This document shows positions 9,118 through 18,760 of a DNA stretch of 64,000 nucleotides, one piece after another. Within the stretch, counting starts at the first letter, position 1. Each line of letters opens with the position of its first letter. The position numbers and the translations under genes were made by a program. Source of the stretch: Candidatus Omnitrophota bacterium (GTDB lineage: Bacteria; Ratteibacteria; UBA8468; B48-G9; JAFGKM01); contig JAMWDI010000002.1 of the NCBI GenBank assembly GCA_023819375.1, positions 1-64,000 of the forward strand. The letters are read 5' to 3'. The notes beneath the pieces are model-generated. The model saw only the letters and a program-made list of their open reading frames with translations. It was not told the DNA's origin and did no database searches.

Positions 9118-10437
9118 ATGAAAAAACTTGCTCTTTTAGGTGGAGAAAAAGCAATAAAAACTGATTATTCTGAATTTTGTAAATGGCCTATTATAACAAA
9201 AGAGATGGAAGAAAAAGTACTTGAAATTTTAAGGAAAGGTGAAATGTCTAATATTGAATTAACAAAAGAATTTGAAAAGGAATATGCAAAATTATATGGA
9301 ATGAAATATGCTTTATGTCATAATAATGGGACAGCAGCAATTCATTCTGCTTTGTTTGGCTTAAAAATAGGTAAAGGAGATGAAGTTATTTGTCCTTCTA
9401 TGACTTACTGGGCTTCATGTTTGCCTGTTTTATCCTTAGGAGGAACAGTTGTTTTTGCTGATATAGATGAAGAAAGTTTATGTATAAATCCAGATGATAT
9501 TGAAAGACATATAAGTGAAAAAACGAAAGCAATAATTGTTGTTCATTATGCTGGATATCCAGCAGACATGGATAAAATTATGGCAATAGCAAAAAAATAT
9601 AACCTTAAAGTTCTTGAAGATTGTTCTCATTCTCACTGGTGTTTTTACAAAGGAAAATTAACAGGAACTTTTGGAGACGTTTCTGCTTTTTCTCTTATGA
9701 GTGGAAAATCTTTTCCAATTGGTGAAGGAGGAATAATGCTTACAAATGATCTTGAAATTTATGAAAGAAGTATTATATTTGGACATTATGAAAGACATTC
9801 AGAAATTACAATTGATTACTTAAAAAAAGGAATAGGTATTCCATGGGGAGGTTATAAATACAGAATGCATCAACTTTCTTCAGCAGTTGGAATCGTTTTT
9901 ATAAAAATTTTTAAGGAAATTTTTGCAGAGATTGATAAAGCAATGACTTATTTTTGTGATTTACTTGACACGTTACCAGGAATAAAAACTCATAGACCTC
10001 CTAAAAATTCAGGACTTACAAAAGGAGGTTGGTATGCCTGTTTTGCTCATTATGACAAAGAAAAATTTGATGGACTTTCAATTACAAGGTTTTGTGAAGC
10101 ATTGAGAGCAGAAGGAGTTCTTTCATTCCCTGGTTGTAATAAACCTTTGCATCTTCATCCACTCTTTCATGATATTGATGTATATAATGATGGAAAACCA
10201 ACTGTTATAAGAAATTCACAAAGAGATATAAGAAGTAAAGTTGGTGAACTTCCTGTTTCAGAAAATATCGGGAAAAAAGTTTTCAGTATTCCAAGATTTG
10301 TTAAATTTGATAAAGGAGTTATTGAAGAAGTCTTTAGTGCATTTGAAAAAGTAGTAAAAAATTATAAAGAACTTTTAAAAGATGATAAAGGAGATCCTCC
10401 AACACTTGGAAATTGGGGATTGACATTTAGAGTTTAA
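9118..10437 (+). CDS. DegT/DnrJ/EryC1/StrS family PLP-dependent aminotransferase
   Basis: HNNGTAAIHSAL, EDCSHSH, SAFSLMSGKSFPIGEGGIMLT (PLP lysine). Confidence 0.92.
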   Translation: MKKLALLGGEKAIKTDYSEFCKWPIITKEMEEKVLEILRKGEMSNIELTKEFEKEYAKLYGMKYALCHNNGTAAIHSALFGLKIGKGDEVICPSMTYWASCLPVLSLGGTVVFADIDEESLCINPDDIERHISEKTKAIIVVHYAGYPADMDKIMAIAKKYNLKVLEDCSHSHWCFYKGKLTGTFGDVSAFSLMSGKSFPIGEGGIMLTNDLEIYERSIIFGHYERHSEITIDYLKKGIGIPWGGYKYRMHQLSSAVGIVFIKIFKEIFAEIDKAMTYFCDLLDTLPGIKTHRPPKNSGLTKGGWYACFAHYDKEKFDGLSITRFCEALRAEGVLSFPGCNKPLHLHPLFHDIDVYNDGKPTVIRNSQRDIRSKVGELPVSENIGKKVFSIPRFVKFDKGVIEEVFSAFEKVVKNYKELLKDDKGDPPTLGNWGLTFRV

Positions 10438-10451
10438 AAAAGGAGAAAAAA

Positions 10452-11690
10452 ATGGACAAACTTGTTATTGATGGTGGAAAACCGGTAAGGAAAAAACCAT
10501 TCCCACCAAGAATTATGTTTGATGAAAAAGAGGTGAAAGTAATAACTGAAATGATGAAAAAGGCAACAAAAGAAAATACCGCCAAATATCTTGATAGATA
10601 TGCAGGAAATCAGGTTGATACATATGAAAAGGAGTTTGCAAAATTTTTTGGGACAAAATTTGCAACTGCAGTTAGTTCTGGGACCGCTGCTGTTCATTCT
10701 GCTATTGCTGCTTTAGAATTTGAACCTGGAGATAGAATAATTACAACTCCTATAACAGATCCTGGAACTGTAATGCCAATTTTATTTCAAGGACTTATAC
10801 CTGTTTTTGCTGATGTAGATTTTGATACATTAAATTTAACTGCAAAAACAATTGAAGAAAAAATTGACAAAAAAACCAGAGGAATAATAGTTGTTCATCT
10901 TGCTGGTGTTCCCTGTGAAATGGACAAAATTATGGAACTTGCTCAAAAATATAATTTAAAAGTTATAGAAGATTGTTCTCAAAGTCATGCCTCAATTTAC
11001 AAAAATAAATATGTTGGAACTTTTGGAGATATGGGTGTTTTCAGTTTAATGAGTGGAAAACATATGACAAGTGGTGGACAGGGAGGTATGGTAATAACTG
11101 ATAATGAAGAATACTATTGGAAAGCAAAAAGGTTTGCAGATAGAGGAAAACCATTTGGTATTGAAAATCCAAAAGGAAATGTTTCAATTGGTTTAAATTA
11201 TAGAATGACTGAAATAGAAGCAAGTATTGGAAGAGTTCAATTGAAAAAAATAAAAAAAATCGCAGAGAAGAGATTTAAAATAGTAGAAGAACTTAGAAGA
11301 GGATTCAAAAACTTAAGAGCTTTTTCTTTGTGGAAGAGGCCGGAAGAATCAAAACCAAATTACTGGTTTTGTTTTATAAAAGTTGACACAGAAAAACTTA
11401 AATATGACAAATATAAAATTGCAGAAATTTTATCCAAAGAAGGGCTTCCTGTTGGTGCCCATTATGTAATTCCTATGTATGAAAATCCCTTTATAAAAGA
11501 AAAGAAAACCTTTGGAACTTCAGGATATCCATTTATTCCTTATGGAGAAGATTTGGAATATAATTGTCCAGTTGCAGAGAAGGCTTTGAATGCACATATA
11601 ACTTTATATATTCACGAAGGTTGGGGAAAAAAAGAAATTGAAGATACAATAAAAATATTTGAAAAAGTTGAAAAACATTGTTTGAAATAA
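10452..11690 (+). CDS. DegT/DnrJ/EryC1/StrS family PLP-dependent aminotransferase (second copy)
   Basis: VSSGTAAVHSAIAAL, EDCSQSHAS, VFSLMSGKHMTSGGQGGMVIT, LNYRMTEIEASIGRVQL. Confidence 0.92.
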   Translation: MDKLVIDGGKPVRKKPFPPRIMFDEKEVKVITEMMKKATKENTAKYLDRYAGNQVDTYEKEFAKFFGTKFATAVSSGTAAVHSAIAALEFEPGDRIITTPITDPGTVMPILFQGLIPVFADVDFDTLNLTAKTIEEKIDKKTRGIIVVHLAGVPCEMDKIMELAQKYNLKVIEDCSQSHASIYKNKYVGTFGDMGVFSLMSGKHMTSGGQGGMVITDNEEYYWKAKRFADRGKPFGIENPKGNVSIGLNYRMTEIEASIGRVQLKKIKKIAEKRFKIVEELRRGFKNLRAFSLWKRPEESKPNYWFCFIKVDTEKLKYDKYKIAEILSKEGLPVGAHYVIPMYENPFIKEKKTFGTSGYPFIPYGEDLEYNCPVAEKALNAHITLYIHEGWGKKEIEDTIKIFEKVEKHCLK

Positions 11691-11701
11691 ATTGAATTTA
11701 A

Positions 11702-12853
11702 TTAAGAAACTACTGCCCAGCATTCTATTTCAACCAACCAGCCAGGACGACAAACAGGAGCGATAGCAAAAATGATAGGTGTTTTTTTAAACTTTTCTCG
11801 TAATTTTTTCTCAACAAAAACATAGTCAATTAAATCCCTAATATAGACAACAAAAATCATAACATCTTCTAAACTTCCTCCACCCTTTTTTAACAAAGCA
11901 GAAATATTTGTAATTGTTCTTTCTATTTGTAAATTTATATTCTCAGGATAAACGATTTCACCTTTATTATTTATACTTGCTGTTCCTGAAATAATTATAT
12001 GTTTTCTATCTGAATAATTTATTAAAACTCCTCTTTCAAATGTAACCCCATAAATATATGTGGGACTTAAGTACTTTGGGGCTGAAAGAAATTTAATTTG
12101 GTCTCTTTTAATTCCTGAGATAGAATAAGCGTCAAGTAAAACTTTTGCTTTTAAGTCATAATAAAAACCTCCAACTCCTGTACTTGCTATATAATGAGTA
12201 TCTTTTGTAAGTCCATTTTTTTCATAAATTTCTTTTCTTGCTTTAACAAATTCACTGTAATCAGTATCTATATTTTGAATAAAAAACCAAGTTCTTATTA
12301 CATTATCAGAAATTTTCATATCATTTTCTTTCAGAAATTCAATATAATTTTCAATAACTTTTTTTGTTTGATCATAAATAGAATCTTTTTCTGTAAAAAT
12401 AAGTCCTGTTGTCCAATTATGTATTAGATCACCGATTTTTATAAACAGATTATTTTTTTTCTTTTCTTTCTCTATTTTATTTTTTGGGAGTTTAATATGG
12501 TAAGCCCACAAAGAAATTTTTGCCGGTGGAAAAGGTGTCTGGTTTATCAAAGAAATTGCAGTTGGATTTTCATAATTATTTGGATTTGAAAATTTTTCTT
12601 TTTTTAAATAACTAATTTGGTTATATAAATCACTACAAAAAAATCTCCTAAAAACACTTGTTTCTTCTTTTAGATTTAACAATTTGAGCGTATTCTCATA
12701 TGCTGTTTTTAACCATTGAAGTTGTTTTTTAAAATCTGAATACTTTTTGAGAGTAAAACTAAAATGATATTCTTCCATTTGAGGGGTGCTAAAAGAAGAG
12801 TAATAAATTTCAACTGGAAGATTTTTAATTTTAATTTCTCCTTTTTTTAACAT
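11702..12853 (-). CDS. Rid (YjgF/RidA-like) family protein with N-terminal FkbO/Hyg5 chorismatase-like domain
   Basis: C-term IISGTASINNKGEIVYPENINLQIERTITNISALLKKGGGSLEDVMIFVVYIRD..RPGWLVEIECWAVV; N-term fits FkbO/Hyg5-type fusions. Confidence 0.75.
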   Translation of the reverse strand: MLKKGEIKIKNLPVEIYYSSFSTPQMEEYHFSFTLKKYSDFKKQLQWLKTAYENTLKLLNLKEETSVFRRFFCSDLYNQISYLKKEKFSNPNNYENPTAISLINQTPFPPAKISLWAYHIKLPKNKIEKEKKKNNLFIKIGDLIHNWTTGLIFTEKDSIYDQTKKVIENYIEFLKENDMKISDNVIRTWFFIQNIDTDYSEFVKARKEIYEKNGLTKDTHYIASTGVGGFYYDLKAKVLLDAYSISGIKRDQIKFLSAPKYLSPTYIYGVTFERGVLINYSDRKHIIISGTASINNKGEIVYPENINLQIERTITNISALLKKGGGSLEDVMIFVVYIRDLIDYVFVEKKLREKFKKTPIIFAIAPVCRPGWLVEIECWAVVS

Positions 12854-12865
12854 TTTTTTCCTTTT

Positions 12866-15118
12866 TTATATTATTTCAATCATAATAGAAGGTAAAAACC
12901 CTCTTGAAATTTTTTGTTGTTTATTCTGTGAAGAAATATTTTCTAAAAAAATTTCTATAATAAGATTATCAGAAAATCCCCTTTTTAATTTATCAGAAAC
13001 TTTTATTTCAAAAGTAAGTAAATTTTCATCTGTTTTAATATCGCCTATTGATATACCTTCTGGAGGGTCCTTTAATTCAAGTATAATTTTTTGATTATTT
13101 AAAGGTTGAAGGATTCTACATTTTATATATGAAGACCCACCTGATGGAATTTTTACAATTTCATTTTCGTTTAAGAGTGTTAAAATAGGAGAAATAAATC
13201 TTCTTCCACAGAAAAAGAAAAGGTTAGATGAAGGAAGAAGGTGAAAATATGCAAATGCCTGCATTACCTCCTCAGCAGGTTTGGCTTCTTTTCTTACTTC
13301 TTTACCATTAATGAAAGCAACACCTTCAATTTTTATTGGGATTGGTCTATTCAAAGGAACAAATGAAGTTGCAGTGGATAAGGTCAATGCTACTTTATTT
13401 TTACCCTCTGGTATTCTTCCGCCATTAAGAAAAATTCCTTCTGGAGCATTTTTAAGATAAATTTTAATTTCACCATCAAAACCATCTTTTCTTACAGCAT
13501 AGACATAGAAAGGAATTATATTTCCAGAAAAGAAAAGGTTTAAAGATGAAGGAAAAACAAAAAGTGAAAAGTCGGGATTAGGTGAACTTATCCGAATTCT
13601 ATATACATATTCATTTCCTCCACAATTCTGTGAGTCCCAGATTTTAAGATAATATGTCCCTTTTTCTTTTATTTCATAATATATATATGAATCTGCATGA
13701 TGTGTAAGAAAATCAAAATTTTTGTCATAAAAATCATCATTTGAAATTAAAATTTTTCCTTTTGAATCAATTAGAGAAATATGAGAATCAAGAGGGAAAC
13801 CAAGTCGTCTACTGTAAACTTCAATTACAAGTTTGAAACCTTCTGGAAGATTAAACTTAAACATATCTATATCTTTTGGTTTTGAAATTATTCCATTAAT
13901 AATTACAGGAATTTCTATCTTTTGGGCTTTTAATCTTGTATCATTTGGTTCTTTTTCAAATATTTCTGGTAAATCACTAATATGATAATAAAACTCATTT
14001 GAACTTAACCCATTAGAAAAAATATTAGTTTTATATATTCCTTCTTCCTCTGTATTAATTTCCATATTTTTCATAGGTAAATTCCATCCAAAAATTGAAA
14101 CAGTCGTTTCTGTTTTTTTTCTACCACCAGCAGGAAAAATATGTGTAACAAATGGTTTTTCTCCAATAAATAATCTATAAACAAAATCCTCTCTACCTCT
14201 AAATAATGCATCTCTAACTTCTATTATATATTCTCCATCTTCAGGAACCTTAAAAAAGATTACAGGGTCTGGATTAAAATAATAATCATCAGCATAAGCA
14301 ATTTCTCTCCCGTTTGAATCATAAAGTATCAAAACTCCCTGAAACCATCCAGGAACTGCATCTCCCATATACGGAATAATTTCACGTGCTTTTAGTTCAA
14401 TAATAAGATTCTGTCCTTTTTTACCCCTAAAGTAAAATTTGTCTGTATCAGAAGGGGTAATTTGTCCATTTATAATAATTGGTGGTTCAAATACTTCTTT
14501 ATCTGGACTTTGCAAATCTAAAATTTTCTCCTTTTCTTTTACTTCAGGGACTTCACTTATATAAAAATTTAAAGGATTTGTAAATCCTGTTCTTGTTAGC
14601 AGTCTTAATTCATAAACTCCTGGATTGACATCCTTTGATATATTAATTCTAACCCAAACTTTTTCTTGAATAGATCTTTTTATTTGCTCAGTTCTCAATG
14701 GAAATAAAAAAAGTTCAAATATTTTTTTTAATTCTTCATATGTTTTATTTTCTAAATTTTGAAGTAAAGGATGTTCAGGTAGTTGTATATTTTCTTTTTT
14801 AAATTTTTCTAAATCAGGGTTTTTTCCCCTTATTCTACTGGTTATTATTTCTCTTATTTCCCTTGTCAAAAGACTTTTTTGAGGTAGAGTTAATGATGGA
14901 ATATAATTTATTTCTTCTACTTTAATTTTGTCAGTCGAAAAATATATTTCTTTTACACTTCTTAAATTTTGGCCACCAATTATAATTTCTAAGGTTGTTC
15001 CTTTTTGACCTCCTGCTGGATAAACATAACCAATAGAACTTTCTCTTAAATTCATTTGAGAAAATGAAATAATGCTTAATAATAAAAATATAAACAAAAT
15101 GTTGAATATTTTATTCAT
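12866..15118 (-). CDS. Secreted protein with pre-peptidase C-terminal (PPC)-like domains, planctomycete type
   Basis: Signal peptide; YVYPAGGQKGTTLEIIIGGQNL; repeated INGQITPSDTDKFYFRGKKGQNLIIEL / INGIISKPKDIDMFKFNLPEGFKLVIEV. Confidence 0.8.
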   Translation of the reverse strand: MNKIFNILFIFLLLSIISFSQMNLRESSIGYVYPAGGQKGTTLEIIIGGQNLRSVKEIYFSTDKIKVEEINYIPSLTLPQKSLLTREIREIITSRIRGKNPDLEKFKKENIQLPEHPLLQNLENKTYEELKKIFELFLFPLRTEQIKRSIQEKVWVRINISKDVNPGVYELRLLTRTGFTNPLNFYISEVPEVKEKEKILDLQSPDKEVFEPPIIINGQITPSDTDKFYFRGKKGQNLIIELKAREIIPYMGDAVPGWFQGVLILYDSNGREIAYADDYYFNPDPVIFFKVPEDGEYIIEVRDALFRGREDFVYRLFIGEKPFVTHIFPAGGRKKTETTVSIFGWNLPMKNMEINTEEEGIYKTNIFSNGLSSNEFYYHISDLPEIFEKEPNDTRLKAQKIEIPVIINGIISKPKDIDMFKFNLPEGFKLVIEVYSRRLGFPLDSHISLIDSKGKILISNDDFYDKNFDFLTHHADSYIYYEIKEKGTYYLKIWDSQNCGGNEYVYRIRISSPNPDFSLFVFPSSLNLFFSGNIIPFYVYAVRKDGFDGEIKIYLKNAPEGIFLNGGRIPEGKNKVALTLSTATSFVPLNRPIPIKIEGVAFINGKEVRKEAKPAEEVMQAFAYFHLLPSSNLFFFCGRRFISPILTLLNENEIVKIPSGGSSYIKCRILQPLNNQKIILELKDPPEGISIGDIKTDENLLTFEIKVSDKLKRGFSDNLIIEIFLENISSQNKQQKISRGFLPSIMIEII

Positions 15119-16400
15119 ACATTATCTCCTTTAAAATCCCTTTTTTTTCACCTTTTTCTATCGGTGGTAAAATTCTTATGTTTTCTCCAAACTTTTCTGG
15201 AAATTTTCCTTCTGGGTCAATACCAAGTAAATAATAAATGCTTCCCAACAAATCCTGAGGATAAACTGGTCTATCAATGACTTTTTCTCCTTTTTCATCG
15301 GTTGCACCAACAACACATCCACCTTTAAAACCGCCTCCAGCGACAAGAACAGAAAAACAATTTCCATAATGACCACGTCCTCCATTCCATGGGGGTTCCC
15401 ATTGAATTTTAGGAGTTCTTCCAAATTCTCCCGTAACCCAAACAATAGTTGTATCAAGTAATTTTCTTTCATAAAGATCTTCTATCAATGCTGATAATCC
15501 TTTGTCAAGTTCGGGTAATTTCTGTCTCATTTGTTGAAAATGATTACTATGAGTATCCCAACCAGTATAATTGATTGTTACATAGATAACTCCTTTTTCA
15601 ACTAATTTTCTTGCAACTAAACATGATTGACCAAATTTATTCCTTCCATATCTATCTCTTACTGCTTCTGGTTCCGAACTCAAATCAAAAATTTTTGCCA
15701 TTTCTCCTTCAATTATTTCATAGGCTTTTTTTCTACATAAATCAAAATATTCAAATTCCTTAATCCAGGGAACAAATTTACTAAAAACATCTATTGTAGA
15801 AAGCAATTCCTTTCTATAAACCTTTCTCTTTTCAGAAATTCCTTCAAGAATAATTCCTTCCACTGCAAAAGGAGTTTTATTTGGATCTCCTCCAGTTACA
15901 AAAGGTTTATATTTTGGACCAAGGAATCCTATTTCTGAAAAACGCCCAAGTGATGTAGTCAAAATAATATATGGAGGTAATATGTTTTTGTATCCATAAT
16001 CGTAGCCTTTAAATAAAGAAACTACTGCACCAACAGCAGGATAGACAAGTCTTTCTTCGGGAAGATGGCCTGTCTGCATAACATATGTTGCTGTTTCATG
16101 AGCATTAATTCCATGTGTTAAACTTCTTATAATTGAATACTTATCTGCTATCTTGGCAAGATTTACAAGTAACTCATTTATTTCAATACCTGGAACATTT
16201 GTTGAGATTGATTTAAATGGTCCAGTATAATCATATCCTGCATTTGGCTTGGGATCAAAAGTATCAAGATGAGATGGACCACCCCATAACCATATCTGTA
16301 TAACTGACTTTGCTTTTGGTTTTATATTTTCTGTGAAGCATATTTTATAAATTGATATTATAAGCAAGAAAATAATAAATCTTTTCATTTGTTTCCTCAA
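15111..16400 (-). CDS. DUF1501 domain-containing protein
   Basis: IQIWLWGGPSHLDTFDPKP, HGINAHETATYVMQTGHLPEERLVYPAVGAVVS, WVTGEFGRTPKI. Confidence 0.9.
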   Translation of the reverse strand: MRKQMKRFIIFLLIISIYKICFTENIKPKAKSVIQIWLWGGPSHLDTFDPKPNAGYDYTGPFKSISTNVPGIEINELLVNLAKIADKYSIIRSLTHGINAHETATYVMQTGHLPEERLVYPAVGAVVSLFKGYDYGYKNILPPYIILTTSLGRFSEIGFLGPKYKPFVTGGDPNKTPFAVEGIILEGISEKRKVYRKELLSTIDVFSKFVPWIKEFEYFDLCRKKAYEIIEGEMAKIFDLSSEPEAVRDRYGRNKFGQSCLVARKLVEKGVIYVTINYTGWDTHSNHFQQMRQKLPELDKGLSALIEDLYERKLLDTTIVWVTGEFGRTPKIQWEPPWNGGRGHYGNCFSVLVAGGGFKGGCVVGATDEKGEKVIDRPVYPQDLLGSIYYLLGIDPEGKFPEKFGENIRILPPIEKGEKKGILKEIMYE

Positions 16401-17983
16401 TGTTTATACAGAAATTCCTTACTGTTAATTATAGCCCAGACAATATCTTCAACTGCTTGTTTTGTGTCAATTCCCTCTTTTTTAAAATATGATTTTAAAG
16501 TCTCCATTTCTTCTTTCTGAGGATATCTTGAAAGTAAAGTTAAATAAATTATTTCTATAGTCCCTTGATAATCTCCTCTTTTTTGAAGTATTAATTTCCT
16601 TAAATTCTGGCTATTCTGGATTTTTCTATATAATTCAGAAGAATTTAAAAGATATCTTATTTGGTCTTCATTTACTCTATTGTTTCTTTCATTTTCATAT
16701 CCTGTATCTCTTGGTGGTCTTCCAAATAGTTCAAGAAAAGAACTTGTAATACTTCCATCTGCAAGTAAAACGTTTTTTTGATTTGAAGGTATGATAGTAT
16801 ATGGTTCTGGTATCTGACTTATATATTCTTCTCCTATTCCAGTAAATTTCCATATAATATCAAGAAGGACTTCTGCAGGAATACGTTGAATAGGATAAAA
16901 AGCAAAATACTTTTCTCCTTCAGGATTGTTTGTTTTAGGAATGAAAGATTGCTGATATGTCCTTGAATTTAAAATTAATTTATATATATGCCGTAAATCA
17001 TAATTTGATTTTATAAACTCTTTTTCCAAATAAGAAAGAAGTTCAGGAATTGAAGGGAAATTGTCTGGCCTTATGTCATCTGGTTCGTGTATAATACCTC
17101 TTCCAAAAATCCAAGCCCAAATTCTATTTACAATATTTTTCGAGAAATAAGGATTATCAGGTCTAATAAGCCAGTCAGCAAAAATTTCCCTTGGATCTTT
17201 ATCAGGAGGGATAATTATTTTAGTTCCGTCAGGGAAAATGCCTGTAAGAGATTCTTTATTGTTCTGATCAAAGTAAACTATTTCTTCTTTCCATTCAAGT
17301 GTTTTTTTATAACCAATCTTTGCAAAGAAATTGCACATACCTCTCTGTATCTCCACCGGTAATTTTTCGTATCTTATCCCAAGAAATGTTAAACAAACAG
17401 CCGAGGCAATTGAAGCAGGATTTTTTCCTTGAACTGCTCTATAAAAATTTACTGGTGGATTTCTGAAGTTACTTCCACTTGAAGTAAGAAGTTCTCTAAC
17501 AAATTTATCATAAGGTTTATTTTCTTTCAGAGAATTTAATATCCATCTATGATATGCCTGAACACTATTTGGCCATAAATTTATTGGAAATTCTGATTTT
17601 ACCCTTAAAATATCACACCATTTTAATGACCAGTATTCTGCAAATTCATCTCTTTCAAGTAATTTATCAATCAATTGTTTTCTCTTATCAGGATTTTTGT
17701 CATTTAAAAAACCTATAACCTCTTCTGGTTCTGGTAAAGTTCCTAATAAATCTAAATAAACTCTTCTTATAAAGACTTCGTCGGATGAAGGATTAGCAGG
17801 TTCTATTTTATATTTTTTAAGAGTTGAAAATACAATCTTATCAATTTCAGTTTCAACTGTTTCCCATTTTTCTTTTTCGTAAGGGATGATTATTTTTTCA
17901 GCAAAACCAAAATTTATTAAAAGTAAATTCAAAATTAAAATCCAATTTCTTCTCATTTTTATAAAATTTAGACATTTTTGCAT
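16397..17983 (-). CDS. DUF1549/DUF1553 domain-containing protein (lacks haem motif and PSD1 domain)
   Basis: DEVFIRRVYLDLLGTLPEPEEVIGFLND, DPREIFADWLIRPDNPYFSKNIVNRIWAWIFGRGIIHEPDDIRPDNFPS, LFGRPPRDTGYENER. Confidence 0.9.
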   Translation of the reverse strand: MQKCLNFIKMRRNWILILNLLLINFGFAEKIIIPYEKEKWETVETEIDKIVFSTLKKYKIEPANPSSDEVFIRRVYLDLLGTLPEPEEVIGFLNDKNPDKRKQLIDKLLERDEFAEYWSLKWCDILRVKSEFPINLWPNSVQAYHRWILNSLKENKPYDKFVRELLTSSGSNFRNPPVNFYRAVQGKNPASIASAVCLTFLGIRYEKLPVEIQRGMCNFFAKIGYKKTLEWKEEIVYFDQNNKESLTGIFPDGTKIIIPPDKDPREIFADWLIRPDNPYFSKNIVNRIWAWIFGRGIIHEPDDIRPDNFPSIPELLSYLEKEFIKSNYDLRHIYKLILNSRTYQQSFIPKTNNPEGEKYFAFYPIQRIPAEVLLDIIWKFTGIGEEYISQIPEPYTIIPSNQKNVLLADGSITSSFLELFGRPPRDTGYENERNNRVNEDQIRYLLNSSELYRKIQNSQNLRKLILQKRGDYQGTIEIIYLTLLSRYPQKEEMETLKSYFKKEGIDTKQAVEDIVWAIINSKEFLYKH

Positions 17984-18001
17984 ATAAAAAAGTTTAGTTT
18001 T

Positions 18002-18760
18002 TCATATTTCACTTTCCAAAAGTTTTTGAGTATAAGGATGTTTTGGATTTTCAAAAATTTCCTCAGTTTTACCTATTTCAACAATTTCTCCATTAAGCAT
18101 TACACCAACTCTATCTGCAAGGAATTTAATAATTTTAAGATTATGAGTTATGAAAAGATAGGTAAGATTAAATTTTTCTTTCAAATCAAGAAAAAGATTC
18201 AAAATCTGTCCCTGAATGGAAACATCAAGATTTGAAGTTGGTTCATCACATACTATGAATTCAGGCTCTGTAGACAATGCTCTTCCTATTGCAATTCTTT
18301 GTCTTTCACCCCCGCTGAATTGATGAGGATAATCATAAAATCTTTCCTTTTTAATTCCAATCATATTTAATATTTCAAAGGCTTTTTCTAATTTTTCCTT
18401 TTTAGAACCTTCCATTCCCTCCATTATTGTATAACCACAAGGTAGTCTTGGATTAAGGGATTTATAGGGGTCTTGAAAGATAATTTGAAATTTTTTTCTA
18501 TATTTTCTTAGTTCTTTTTCAGATAATTTTGTAATTTCTATATTTTTAAACCAAATATTCCCTTTGTCAATTTCAATTAGTCTTATCAATGCTTTCCCCA
18601 ATGTAGTTTTCCCAGAACCACTTTCTCCTACAAGTCCAAAAATTTCTCCTTTGAAGATTTCAAGATTTATTTTCTTTAAGGCATAAATTTTTTCTTTTTT
18701 AAATTCACCTTTCACTTCATAAATCTTCCATAAATTACTAACTTTCCACAATGTTTCCAT
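18002..18760 (-). CDS. Oligo/dipeptide-type ABC transporter ATP-binding protein (DppF/OppF-like)
   Basis: GESGSGKTTLGK, FQDPYKSLNPR, FSGGERQRIAIGRAL, CDEPTSNLDVSIQ. Confidence 0.93.
   Translation of the reverse strand: METLWKVSNLWKIYEVKGEFKKEKIYALKKINLEIFKGEIFGLVGESGSGKTTLGKALIRLIEIDKGNIWFKNIEITKLSEKELRKYRKKFQIIFQDPYKSLNPRLPCGYTIMEGMEGSKKEKLEKAFEILNMIGIKKERFYDYPHQFSGGERQRIAIGRALSTEPEFIVCDEPTSNLDVSIQGQILNLFLDLKEKFNLTYLFITHNLKIIKFLADRVGVMLNGEIVEIGKTEEIFENPKHPYTQKLLESEI

Noticed and set aside
10434-10697. 87-aa minus ORF antisense to the second DegT gene
   Set aside because: Fully explained by the conserved plus-strand CDS.
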